Source: an uncultured Treponema sp.
GTDB lineage: Bacteria > Spirochaetota > Spirochaetia > Treponematales > Treponemataceae
DNA: 6,275 nt
Direction: 5' to 3'
Assembly: GCA_937892225.1 (NCBI GenBank)
Contig: CALAUH010000036.1
Location: 1-6,275 of the forward strand
Shown: positions 1 to 6,275 of the stretch, piece after piece
How positions within the stretch are numbered: position 1 is the first letter of the stretch
Layout of the letters: each line of letters opens with the position of its first letter
The notes under the pieces: model-generated
The model's input: the letters and a program-made list of their open reading frames with translations, nothing else
What the model was told of the DNA's origin: nothing
Databases searched by the model: none
Position numbers and translations under genes: made by a program

Positions 1-75
1 GCATTAACATAACGACATCTCCTTTTGAAATTCCACTGTCGATTAAAAACTGTGCAGTCTTTGAAAGCATAGTCA
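1..75 (-). other. Fragment of an AMP-forming acyl-CoA synthetase-like (ANL superfamily) gene
   Basis: Read leftward from about base 70, the minus strand translates to LSKTAQFLIDSGISKGDVVM, running off the left edge. This resembles the N-terminal helix-turn of adenylate-forming (ANL) enzymes, where a 'xxAxxLxxxGvkkGDxVxxxL' segment follows roughly 50-80 residues of N-terminal sequence. Here that upstream part is absent: going upstream in this frame there is a TGA about 30 bases before the ATG at 68-70, and the DNA switches to an unrelated coding region on the other strand. No Shine-Dalgarno sequence precedes the ATG. I therefore read this as a truncated internal piece, not a true gene start. 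The assignment rests on about 23 residues and is tentative. Confidence 0.4.
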
Positions 76-84
76 CCGATCGTC

Positions 85-513
85 GTGAGTCCTTCGTTCA
101 GTATCACGGACGAAAAATTGGAAGCCATTAATAATATCGAGGCAGACTACGAAGAAGTTCAGAAGACTGGAGCATACGTAGCTAAGCGGCGGACACAACA
201 GCAAATAGATGATGGCGTTGCTGAAGAAGTTATTACCGATGGCCCATACAAGTCGCCCATGAAAGATCCTTTCGCTAACGAAAACGCTAAAGATGTCCCT
301 ACTGGTTTTATTTGGACTTGTCGCGAACATCTTCCTTATATTAACGTCGCAGTAGAATATGAAGCAGACCTTGAGAGCGAAATCGATAACCAATTTCAGC
401 CAGACCATTGTAAAAATGTCTTGGAATTAGGATGGCTATTTTGCCCGATAATTCACGGTGTCAGTGATGCTATCGATAGCCTTCAGTCATGGATCGAGGA
501 GATTTTCTTCTAA
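85..513 (+). CDS. Uncharacterised CPR-type protein with C-terminal hydrophobic segment, possibly 5'-truncated
   Basis: This 142-residue frame opens with GTG at 85. No ribosome binding site is visible before it, and a TAG in frame at 70-72 bounds it, so the start may be artificial and the natural N-terminus lost at the nearby join. Residues 1-95 are hydrophilic and acidic. Residues about 105-142 hold a Cys and then 'LGWLFCPII' followed by an amphipathic helix. That pattern (Cys...GW-hydrophobic-CP-hydrophobic, then a helix) is familiar from Saccharibacteria/Patescibacteria membrane proteins. In those it directly precedes the 'YSAW..MR(D/N)' segment found at the start of the next frame. The stop overlaps the next ATG as TAATG, so the two are translationally coupled. 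The function is unknown; a part in a type IV secretion-like or pilus-like membrane assembly is a guess from the neighbour. Confidence 0.6.
   Translation: MSPSFSITDEKLEAINNIEADYEEVQKTGAYVAKRRTQQQIDDGVAEEVITDGPYKSPMKDPFANENAKDVPTGFIWTCREHLPYINVAVEYEADLESEIDNQFQPDHCKNVLELGWLFCPIIHGVSDAIDSLQSWIEEIFF
496..501 (+). promoter_or_regulatory. Ribosome binding site favouring the start at 513
   Basis: GAGGAG lies 11 bases before the ATG at 513. The alternative in-frame ATG at 489 has no purine-rich sequence ahead of it. The site sits inside the end of the upstream gene, which agrees with coupling through the TAATG overlap. The spacing is somewhat long, so support is moderate. Confidence 0.5.
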
Positions 514-1820
514 TGTTTAAAGGCATAATTACACTTTTTGGCGCTTCGATGATGCAGATTAATACTGGCTTTTTCTCACCGGATAAAGGCGTATATTCAG
601 CATGGGGGTATATGCGCGACATTACAGGCATCGCCTTGATAATAGTCGTTCTCTTAATTATTATCTCACAATTAACTGGATACGGTATTGAGAATTATGG
701 CATCAAAAAAATGTTGCCGCGTCTCATCGTAGCAATACTTGCAATAAATTTATCATTTCTCATCTGTCAAGTGTCGGTTGATGTCTCTAATATAGCTGGT
801 CATGGACTTAACGGTTTTTTTACTCAGGTTGCTGACGATGTTGGAGAAAGTACCGGACTGAACGGGGTTAATGTCTCTGAGTTTGTAAACTCTATCTTTA
901 AATTGAAAGATGAAGCCAGCATAAACATGGATACTGCTTCTAAGCTTGAACAAATGCTTTGGAGTGCTGCAGTCATAGGTATTGTGGCTGGGTCAATCTT
1001 TCCTCTATTTATTTTAAGTTTAATTATTTTGTTATTTGCCTCAAAAGTTTTTTCTAATGAATATGTAAAATTTTCTGGATGGAAACAGGCAGAAACTGCA
1101 CATTTTACATTTATCTATGAAAGTGCTTCTGAACTTGCCGCAAAAGAATATGCAAAAATAGCAGATGAAGCATGGGATAAAATTGCACAAATTTATTCTA
1201 TGCCACAGGAAAAAACAAATGTTTATGTTTTAGGCCGACAAAATATTGTTAATGCATATACTTATTTTGCTCCTCCTTGTATTGTTATGTACAATTCTCC
1301 AATTATTGAAGAAACTTTTGGATTTAGAGATGATTGGATGAAATTGTTTTTTACTCACGAACTTATTCATATTGCAAATATAACTTTTGAAGATAAATCT
1401 TACTCTGGCGCAAAAATTTTTGGTGAATTTTTTAGAAATATGGATTATGCAGCTTTATCAGGATGGGCAATGGAAGGCTTAACTACTGTTCTCGAAACAG
1501 AACTAACAAACGGTGGACGAGGCCGTAGTCCATATTTCGAACTTCAATTCAAAGCTCCAACATTAGACAATTCATTTATTCCATACAGATTAATTGGAAG
1601 CGAAAAAGAAATGCCTACAGGTCAAATCTATGTTATGGGATATTTACTCATGCGCACAATTGCCGACCGATGGGGCATTCAAGCTCTTGCAGATATAGAA
1701 AGAAATCGTTCTTATTGTGCAACTTGGGAAGAAGCTGTTTATACTGTTACAGGAAAAACTGCAGAAGATTTATATCGCGAAGTTAAAATTGCTTTGGAAC
1801 AATTACTGAAGGAAAAATAG
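513..1820 (+). CDS. Chimeric reading frame: CPR VirB6-like membrane protein (N) joined to gluzincin metallopeptidase (C)
   Basis: The 435-residue frame starts at ATG 513. Codons up to about base 1000 give three hydrophobic spans, near bases 615-670, 710-770 and 955-1040. They carry 'YSAWGYMRD', 'GIENYGIKKMLPRL' and 'LICQVSVDVSNI', hallmarks of the conserved VirB6/type IV secretion-like proteins of Saccharibacteria. After about base 1040 the protein is a different one: a peptidase MA-like domain with zinc motif HELIH (1356-1370) and the probable third ligand Glu in WAMEG (Glu codon 1473-1475). The stretch LFILSLIILLFASKVFS (about 1009-1059) looks like a signal peptide whose original start has been replaced. 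GC content and codon use change at the same point. The frame ends at TAG 1818-1820, apparently early, because the downstream frame continues the same protein. The fused polypeptide probably does not exist in any one organism. The two half-assignments are firmer than the fusion itself. Confidence 0.7.
   Translation: MFKGIITLFGASMMQINTGFFSPDKGVYSAWGYMRDITGIALIIVVLLIIISQLTGYGIENYGIKKMLPRLIVAILAINLSFLICQVSVDVSNIAGHGLNGFFTQVADDVGESTGLNGVNVSEFVNSIFKLKDEASINMDTASKLEQMLWSAAVIGIVAGSIFPLFILSLIILLFASKVFSNEYVKFSGWKQAETAHFTFIYESASELAAKEYAKIADEAWDKIAQIYSMPQEKTNVYVLGRQNIVNAYTYFAPPCIVMYNSPIIEETFGFRDDWMKLFFTHELIHIANITFEDKSYSGAKIFGEFFRNMDYAALSGWAMEGLTTVLETELTNGGRGRSPYFELQFKAPTLDNSFIPYRLIGSEKEMPTGQIYVMGYLLMRTIADRWGIQALADIERNRSYCATWEEAVYTVTGKTAEDLYREVKIALEQLLKEK
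985..1040. other. Compositional and gene-content junction
   Basis: Left of this stretch the coding DNA is mid-GC and CPR-like; right of it the DNA is strongly AT-rich with A/T-ending codons. The reading frame passes through without a stop because both sides encode hydrophobic helices (a membrane span on the left, a signal peptide on the right). The exact join cannot be fixed; it most likely lies within about 985-1020. No inverted repeat, target duplication or integrase is seen. Confidence 0.65.
1787..1820 (+). other. Frameshift site within the metallopeptidase gene
   Basis: The upstream frame stops at 1818-1820 and the downstream frame is open only from 1787, so the shift must fall in this overlap. 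A run of five A (1813-1817) lies directly before the stop. Adding one A there turns '...KEK-stop' into '...LLKEKIVSPNYN...', a seamless continuation. The shift is equivalent to one missing base or a -1 ribosomal slip. Confidence 0.75.
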
Positions 1821-4072
1821 TTTCTCCAAATTACAACGCAACACATACTTATAAACCTGCAATTATTTTTGACGATGGTTCTTACATCACTCTCTATGAA
1901 GAAAATAACTCGCTTTCGGCAATTCATGTTTATCCAGAAGAAAATTACCACCAATCATTATTAGGAAGCAATATTTCATCTTCATATTATTACACACTTT
2001 TTAAAGCAAAATTCTCAGATGAAAAAGCATTAACTGCCGACATCAATTCTACAACTTATTCTTCAATCGAAGTTTCTAGAGCCGACAGATTTCCTGGCGA
2101 AGAAACAATTTATCAAATTTTTAAACAAACATCTTTCGGTGATTTACAACAATTAACACATGACACTTCATCATATTACCAACCAGCTGTTAGCCGCGAT
2201 GGTACAGTTTTAGTAGCTGTTGAACAAAATAACATGAAAATGCAAATTGTTAAAATCGATACATTTACTGGTGATAAAACAGTTCTTTTCCATGATGATA
2301 ATTATAGTTTTATTCAACCAACTCTTAATAAAGATGGTTCTAAAATAGCATTTTTGCTTATAAAAGATGATAGAGCTTGTGTAGCACTTGGAGATACAAA
2401 AACTGCAACTTACAAAATAGTTAATAATCTTGATGACGAAAAAATTGTTGACCCATCTCAACCTAATTTCAATCAGGACGGAACATTAACTTTTGCAAGT
2501 AACGATAGAGGTCGTCTTGAAATTTATCAGGCCGATTATGATGAAGAAACTGATAGTTTTACTTGTAAACCAATGTTAGCCGATCCAATTGGAGCTTTAT
2601 GGGCATATAAAAATGATTTAGGCGTTTTCTATTCTTCATTTTCATCTACAGGTAATATTGTAAAAATTAAACCTCTAGAAGAATGGGGAAATGTTCCAGA
2701 TTTTGATGGACCTTCTCCAGCCGGCGAAATTATGCATTTTGGAGAACTTCAGGATGATTACCCAGATTTTAATCCATTTGTAGAAAAAACCGATGACAAT
2801 AAAACTGTTGATTCATACAAAACTGATGAAGCAGATAATACAGTCGATACAAATATCGCAGACAATACCATCGATTCTGAAAATATTGATAATGATAATA
2901 ACACTGAAAATACCGAAACAACAGACAATACCGTTAAAGAAGAAATCGAAAAATACAATCCTTATTATTTTACCCGCTCTAAAGAAAAAATCGATCAGCT
3001 TCAAAACAATCCAGAACCAATAACAGAATTAACAAACGAAAAACGCTTTTATCCTTCAATTTATCCATTGATAAAAATGCCATTTGTCGAATTCATAAGT
3101 GATACAAATGATAAAACAAGATTTGGATTAGGTTATGTTTATTTAGGTACAACTTCTCGCAACAATGACCTAGGATTTTTTGAATTTGATTCATTTTATT
3201 TCCCTGGAATAAACAACTTTTCTGGAGAAATTTTATCACAATTCAATATAGGAAATTCTATTTTAGATATTTTCATTATCAGAAATTTTTCTCTCGTAGA
3301 TTTAAATAGCGGTGAACAAAATTTTAAAGAAAAAAACTTCGGAATATTAGGATTAACAATTCCTATTTACCATAGATATACAAACAAAAATGAACAGCTT
3401 GTATCTCTTCTAACTTCTACAGTTGGAAACATTACAAGAACAGGTGCAAATGGATTTGCCGTTAATGATAATGTAGCTACCTCAAAAAGTTTTTCATTCC
3501 AGTTAGGACTTGAATTTGCATCTATTACCGATTCTTACTCATATTCTAAAATTGATATAGATTGTCTTTCATTAAATGAATACAGTTTTGATACAAATAA
3601 GCTGTACCCTGGATTTGAAGCCGAAATTAATTCAACATTTGGTTTTGAATCTAGTAAAGAAGAAATTGATTTAGTTTTACGATATACAAATTTCCCTTCA
3701 CAAATTATTCCAACATTTAGTAGAGCACATCTTTTCAGTCTGTCAGAAAATTGTGAATATCCTGGAAAACTTTTGATTCAGTCTTCTACAATTTATCCAA
3801 ATTTGTTTGAGTATTTGGATGGTAAGTTCCTAATTCAAGGACTCTTATCTTTTGGAAGCAACAAAGTTGATTATGAAACACCAGGAACAAAATTACCTCT
3901 AAACTTAAAACTTGAACCAAAAATCAATTTAGCTTTCGAAGCCGATCTTCCTTCTACAACAAATCAGATTGGTGGAGGAGTTGCTTCTTTAATCGACTTT
4001 ACAAATTGGGATGATATTAAATTTACAATTAATTTCTATATTACCTGTAAATTTAATTGGATTAGATTATAA
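1787..4072 (+). CDS. Propeller and outer-membrane-barrel portion of the frameshifted metallopeptidase protein
   Basis: This frame is open from 1787 to the TAA at 4070-4072. It has no ATG, GTG or TTG before 2234, yet the 149 codons between are clearly coding (for example SPNYNATHTYKPA and RADRFPGEETIYQ). It therefore continues the peptidase encoded from about 1040 to 1815 and is not a separate gene. A gene finder would call only 2234-4072 (612 residues). Domains in order: TolB/PD40-like propeller blades, with 'QP.(V/L).(R/K)DG' motifs near 2177-2206 and 2315-2343 and a similar one near 2456-2481; an acidic Asp/Asn/Thr linker (about 2785-2945); then about 350 residues of alternating polar/aromatic beta strands suggesting an outer-membrane barrel. 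The restored protein would be roughly 1,000 residues: signal peptide, HExxH peptidase domain, propeller, linker, barrel. It probably acts at the cell surface or in the periplasm. The substrate is unknown, and the barrel is inferred from sequence texture only. Confidence 0.7.
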   Translation, partial: NCFGTITEGKIVSPNYNATHTYKPAIIFDDGSYITLYEENNSLSAIHVYPEENYHQSLLGSNISSSYYYTLFKAKFSDEKALTADINSTTYSSIEVSRADRFPGEETIYQIFKQTSFGDLQQLTHDTSSYYQPAVSRDGTVLVAVEQNNMKMQIVKIDTFTGDKTVLFHDDNYSFIQPTLNKDGSKIAFLLIKDDRACVALGDTKTATYKIVNNLDDEKIVDPSQPNFNQDGTLTFASNDRGRLEIYQADYDEETDSFTCKPMLADPIGALWAYKNDLGVFYSSFSSTGNIVKIKPLEEWGNVPDFDGPSPAGEIMHFGELQDDYPDFNPFVEKTDDNKTVDSYKTDEADNTVDTNIADNTIDSENIDNDNNTENTETTDNTVKEEIEKYNPYYFTRSKEKIDQLQNNPEPITELTNEKRFYPSIYPLIKMPFVEFISDTNDKTRFGLGYVYLGTTSRNNDLGFFEFDSFYFPGINNFSGEILSQFNIGNSILDIFIIRNFSLVDLNSGEQNFKEKNFGILGLTIPIYHRYTNKNEQLVSLLTSTVGNITRTGANGFAVNDNVATSKSFSFQLGLEFASITDSYSYSKIDIDCLSLNEYSFDTNKLYPGFEAEINSTFGFESSKEEIDLVLRYTNFPSQIIPTFSRAHLFSLSENCEYPGKLLIQSSTIYPNLFEYLDGKFLIQGLLSFGSNKVDYETPGTKLPLNLKLEPKINLAFEADLPSTTNQIGGGVASLIDFTNWDDIKFTINFYITCKFNWIRL
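2790..2945 (+). repeat. Acidic Asp/Asn/Thr low-complexity linker coding repeat
   Basis: About 50 codons are dominated by Asp, Asn, Thr and Glu, with recurring units of the form DNT(V/I) (ADNTVD, ADNTID, TDNTVKEE). The stretch separates the propeller region from the barrel region. It is probably a flexible linker built by short degenerate duplications. The repeat is too degenerate to define one exact unit. Confidence 0.6.
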
Positions 4073-4078
4073 ATAAAA

Positions 4079-4127
4079 TATCTGTGCACAATGATTTTAT
4101 TATTTCTAAAAATATTGTACACAGATA
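4079..4127. terminator. Bidirectional terminator hairpin between converging genes
   Basis: Arms at 4079-4092 (TATCTGTGCACAAT) and 4114-4127 (ATTGTACACAGATA) are complementary over 14 bases except for one position, which is a C-A mismatch in plus-strand RNA and a G-U wobble in minus-strand RNA. A further ATTTT/AAAAT pairing inside the loop lengthens the stem. It starts six bases after the TAA of the plus-strand gene and ends two bases before the stop of the minus-strand gene. On the minus side it is followed by a TTATTTTATTTA tract, so it fits intrinsic termination for both transcripts. Confidence 0.7.
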
Positions 4128-4129
4128 AA

Positions 4130-6052
4130 CTATTTCTTTTGTTCTTCAATAAATCTTATAAAATCTTTATCCGAAAGTGGGTAAGAATAAAAATGTCCCT
4201 GAATAAAATCACAACCACAATTAATAATCATTTCGGATTGTTCAGCTGTTTCTATTCCTTCTGCTACAACTTTCATATTTAAATCTTTTACCATTGCAAT
4301 AGTCTGAGTTAAAACATTTCTTGCTTTTTCATCTTTTACTGTTGCCCAAACCATAGATTTATCAATTTTAATTACATCAAAAGGATACTGAATCAATGTC
4401 GAAGTATTCGAAAATCCTGTTCCAAAATCATCAAGAGAGAAATGACTTCCTTTTTTAAGCAAAACATCCATATTTCTATGCAAAACATCACTTGATACAA
4501 TTGCTGTTGTTTCTGTAACTTCGAGATTAATATATCTATAATCAATTTTATATTCATCCATTATTTCGGTAAGCTGCATATGTAATTCTTCTTGCATACA
4601 TTGAATTACCGATAAATTTACATGAATATAATCCATTCCTTTTTCCCAAATACGATTTTCAGAAATATAACGGCAAACTTCTTTAAACAAAAAGTTCCCT
4701 ATTTTTAGAATCATACCGTTTTGTTCAGCAAGGGGAATAAATTCTTCAGGACTAATATATCCTATTTCTTTATTTTTGAGACGCAATAAAGCTTCGGCTG
4801 TTGTAAACGATTTTTTTTCAACAGAATAAATCGGCTGATAAACAACTTCAAAATCTTCGGCATCAATAGCATTTTCCAAAATTTGAATTATTTTATGTTC
4901 ACGACGACGTTTATCCAAAAGCTCAACATCAACCTCTAAAGAATTATTTAATTTATCGCTATTAACGATATTTAATGAATCTTCAAATAAATCGGTTAAT
5001 TCTTCAATATTTTTTGCTTCTTTTGGACATTGAATCAATTTAATTATTGGCGAAAGAGTAATATCAAGATCTCCACAATTAAACGGTTCTTGAAATTTTT
5101 TCTTTATATATTCAATTTGCTCTTCCCGTTCCTGTTCAGATTCTACACTAAGAAAAACTGCTATTTTGCTAAACGAAAATCTAAAAATCAGTTTCTTATG
5201 CGGAATATTTTTTAAAAGCGTAGAAACTTTTTCGAATAAAATAATTCTATTTTTAAGACCAACAGCTTTTATAATATAAATAAGTTGATTACATCCAATT
5301 CCTAAAACATAAGTTCGTTTATGATTTTCAAAATTTTCCTGCGCTTTTGCCAAAAAAGCTCTTTTATTATAAAAAGGCATTTCTGTATCTTTATAATCAT
5401 CCGGATTTTCAAGCGACAAAAATGTTACAAGAATAGAAAGCGACAGTACAAACCCCATACACATTATATTTGGAAAAATAACCTGAACAATTGTTGCAAT
5501 TATACAAGCAAAAGTAAAAAACAATAATGATACAACCTGATTTGATGTAAAATTTGATCGATTATTAAAGAAATGAATCAATCCCATTGTTGTATAAAAA
5601 GCTGCCAAAAGATAATAAAGATAAAAAACAACTCCATGATGGAAAATATAATTTTCATCAAACCAGAAGACAAGTTTTGTAAAAGGTGTAGAAAGTGTTA
5701 ATAAACTGAATATGATATATATTCCAAAAAAGATCCAATACCTAACTCTAGGCATTTTTTTATTTGTTTCTGAAAGATAATACACACAAATATAGAAACA
5801 AAGCGGTATAGCATTAAAGAATATATAATATAAAATATTTAGAATATAATTAAATGCAATATTAGATGAATTTATATTCCTCATCAAAATAATTGCAATT
5901 ACATTGAAAATACTCGAACATAAACATTGCCACAAAAGAGCTGTAAAAGCCAAAGTCGATCTTGTATTAATTGTTTTATTCTTAAAATAAGTAATCATTA
6001 CAGAAAGAACAATAACTATTGCCGCAACATCAAAACGATAGATATATTGCAT
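4130..6052 (-). CDS. Seven-helix membrane protein with degenerate GGDEF and intact EAL domain (probable c-di-GMP phosphodiesterase)
   Basis: A 640-residue protein. Residues about 7-24, 33-57, 66-93, 105-123, 139-162, 172-193 and 196-214 are hydrophobic and give a seven-helix sensor region, like the N-terminal 7TM regions of some histidine kinases. Residues about 222-375 are a GGDEF fold remnant: 'FYNKRAF' matches the usual 'LxNRRAF', but the signature is SFSKI (293-297), so cyclase activity is not expected. Residues about 385-638 form an EAL domain with the metal and catalytic residues in place: E420-A-L, N479 (HVNLS), E511 and E514 (EVTE), D541-D542 (DDFGTG), K562 (VIKID), E598 (VAEGIE) and Q618 (IQG). 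It should hydrolyse c-di-GMP to pGpG at the inner membrane in response to an unknown signal. It starts two bases after the stop of a second EAL gene and has a strong ribosome binding site, so the two form an operon. Confidence 0.9.
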   Translation of the reverse strand: MQYIYRFDVAAIVIVLSVMITYFKNKTINTRSTLAFTALLWQCLCSSIFNVIAIILMRNINSSNIAFNYILNILYYIFFNAIPLCFYICVYYLSETNKKMPRVRYWIFFGIYIIFSLLTLSTPFTKLVFWFDENYIFHHGVVFYLYYLLAAFYTTMGLIHFFNNRSNFTSNQVVSLLFFTFACIIATIVQVIFPNIMCMGFVLSLSILVTFLSLENPDDYKDTEMPFYNKRAFLAKAQENFENHKRTYVLGIGCNQLIYIIKAVGLKNRIILFEKVSTLLKNIPHKKLIFRFSFSKIAVFLSVESEQEREEQIEYIKKKFQEPFNCGDLDITLSPIIKLIQCPKEAKNIEELTDLFEDSLNIVNSDKLNNSLEVDVELLDKRRREHKIIQILENAIDAEDFEVVYQPIYSVEKKSFTTAEALLRLKNKEIGYISPEEFIPLAEQNGMILKIGNFLFKEVCRYISENRIWEKGMDYIHVNLSVIQCMQEELHMQLTEIMDEYKIDYRYINLEVTETTAIVSSDVLHRNMDVLLKKGSHFSLDDFGTGFSNTSTLIQYPFDVIKIDKSMVWATVKDEKARNVLTQTIAMVKDLNMKVVAEGIETAEQSEMIINCGCDFIQGHFYSYPLSDKDFIRFIEEQKK

Positions 6053-6054
6053 AA

Positions 6055-6275
6055 TTAAACTCCCTCTATAACATTTGTAGCATTGTTTTTTAACAATTCA
6101 ATAAAATCGTTACGCGACATTGGTTTTGAATAATAAAAACCTTGAACAAAATCGCAGCCCATATTATAAAGCTTTTCAACTTGTTCTGTAGTTTCTGCTC
6201 CCTCGGCAACAATTTCCATATCAAGTTTTTTTACCATTTCGATAGTATTTTTTAATACAGTTTCTGCTTTTTTAT
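6055..6275 (-). CDS. EAL-domain protein, C-terminal part only (gene runs off the right edge)
   Basis: The last 73 codons of a second EAL protein are present. They include EIVAEGAETTEQ, with the conserved Glu of the 'VAEG(V/I)E' motif, and FVQGFYYSKP, with the catalytic-site Gln and the usual 'QGxxxSxP' ending. The frame is open to base 6275, so the true start lies outside the window; the internal Met at 6235-6237 is not the start. It aligns closely with the C-terminus of the downstream EAL protein (FIQGHFYSYP, VVAEGIETAEQ), which suggests tandem duplication. Its stop at 6055-6057 is two bases before the next ATG. Whether it carries a membrane or GGDEF region cannot be seen. Confidence 0.9.
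   Translation of the reverse strand, partial: KKAETVLKNTIEMVKKLDMEIVAEGAETTEQVEKLYNMGCDFVQGFYYSKPMSRNDFIELLKNNATNVIEGV
6060..6067 (-). promoter_or_regulatory. Ribosome binding site of the 7TM-EAL gene, inside the end of the upstream EAL gene
   Basis: The minus strand reads AGAGGGAG, seven bases before the ATG at 6050-6052. It fixes the start and lies within the last codons of the upstream EAL gene. With only two bases between stop and start, translation of the pair is probably coupled. Confidence 0.8.

Noticed and set aside
71..90. Imperfect palindrome AGTCAC...GTGAGT as an operator or attachment site
   Set aside because: The arms are only six bases with one mismatch, there is no second copy in the window and no integrase nearby. 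It is noted only because it coincides with the suspected join.
1810..1820. Programmed -1 ribosomal frameshifting at GGAAAAATAG
   Set aside because: The zero-frame codons do not form a standard X_XXY_YYZ slippery heptamer, the A-run is only five bases, and no clear stimulating hairpin follows. A missing base explains it more simply.
2234..2236. ATG at 2234 as the true start of the propeller/barrel gene
   Set aside because: There is no good ribosome binding site before it, it falls inside a propeller motif region, and coding sequence in the same frame extends about 450 bases upstream.
2793..3023. Alternative-frame open stretches across the linker on both strands
   Set aside because: They are low-complexity shadows of the Asp/Asn/Thr-rich linker and have no independent start signals.
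4091..4282. Small plus-strand ORF overlapping the terminator and the EAL gene end
   Set aside because: It is antisense to the conserved EAL C-terminus, begins inside the terminator loop and has no recognisable protein features.

Overview
The window looks like a composite of at least two, probably three, genomic sources, not one natural neighbourhood. From about base 1000 rightward the DNA is very AT-rich and its genes fit a host-associated, Treponema-like spirochaete or a similar low-GC didermic bacterium. This rests on an exported metalloprotease/propeller/barrel protein and a c-di-GMP phosphodiesterase; the taxon is an inference. Bases of about 75-1000 are clearly richer in GC (a 60-base sample at 541-600 gives about 43 %, against under 30 % at 1141-1200). 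They encode membrane protein pieces like the conserved VirB6/type IV secretion-like proteins of Saccharibacteria (Patescibacteria/CPR). Bases 1-75 carry, on the minus strand, a short piece resembling an AMP-forming acyl-CoA synthetase that has lost its upstream part.

Layout. 1-~75 (-): fragment of an adenylate-forming enzyme. 85-513 (+): small protein ending in a hydrophobic helix. 513-1820 (+): an open reading frame whose first ~165 codons are a CPR-type polytopic membrane protein and whose last ~265 codons are a zinc metallopeptidase domain; the two halves come from different DNA. 1787-4072 (+): continuation of that peptidase gene in another frame, after an apparent one-base loss in an A-run. 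It encodes a beta-propeller-like region, an acidic Asn/Thr linker and a probable outer-membrane beta-barrel. 4079-4127: hairpin shared as terminator by the converging genes. 4130-6052 (-): seven-helix membrane protein with a dead GGDEF domain and an intact EAL domain. 6055-6275 (-): 3' end of a second EAL gene immediately upstream in the same operon.

The two EAL genes form a translationally coupled pair that probably degrades c-di-GMP. The peptidase/propeller/barrel protein converges on them and has no evident functional link. No CRISPR array, tRNA, rRNA or insertion sequence was seen. The most striking features are the chimeric joins and the frameshift; I regard an assembly or amplification artefact as the simplest explanation for the joins.
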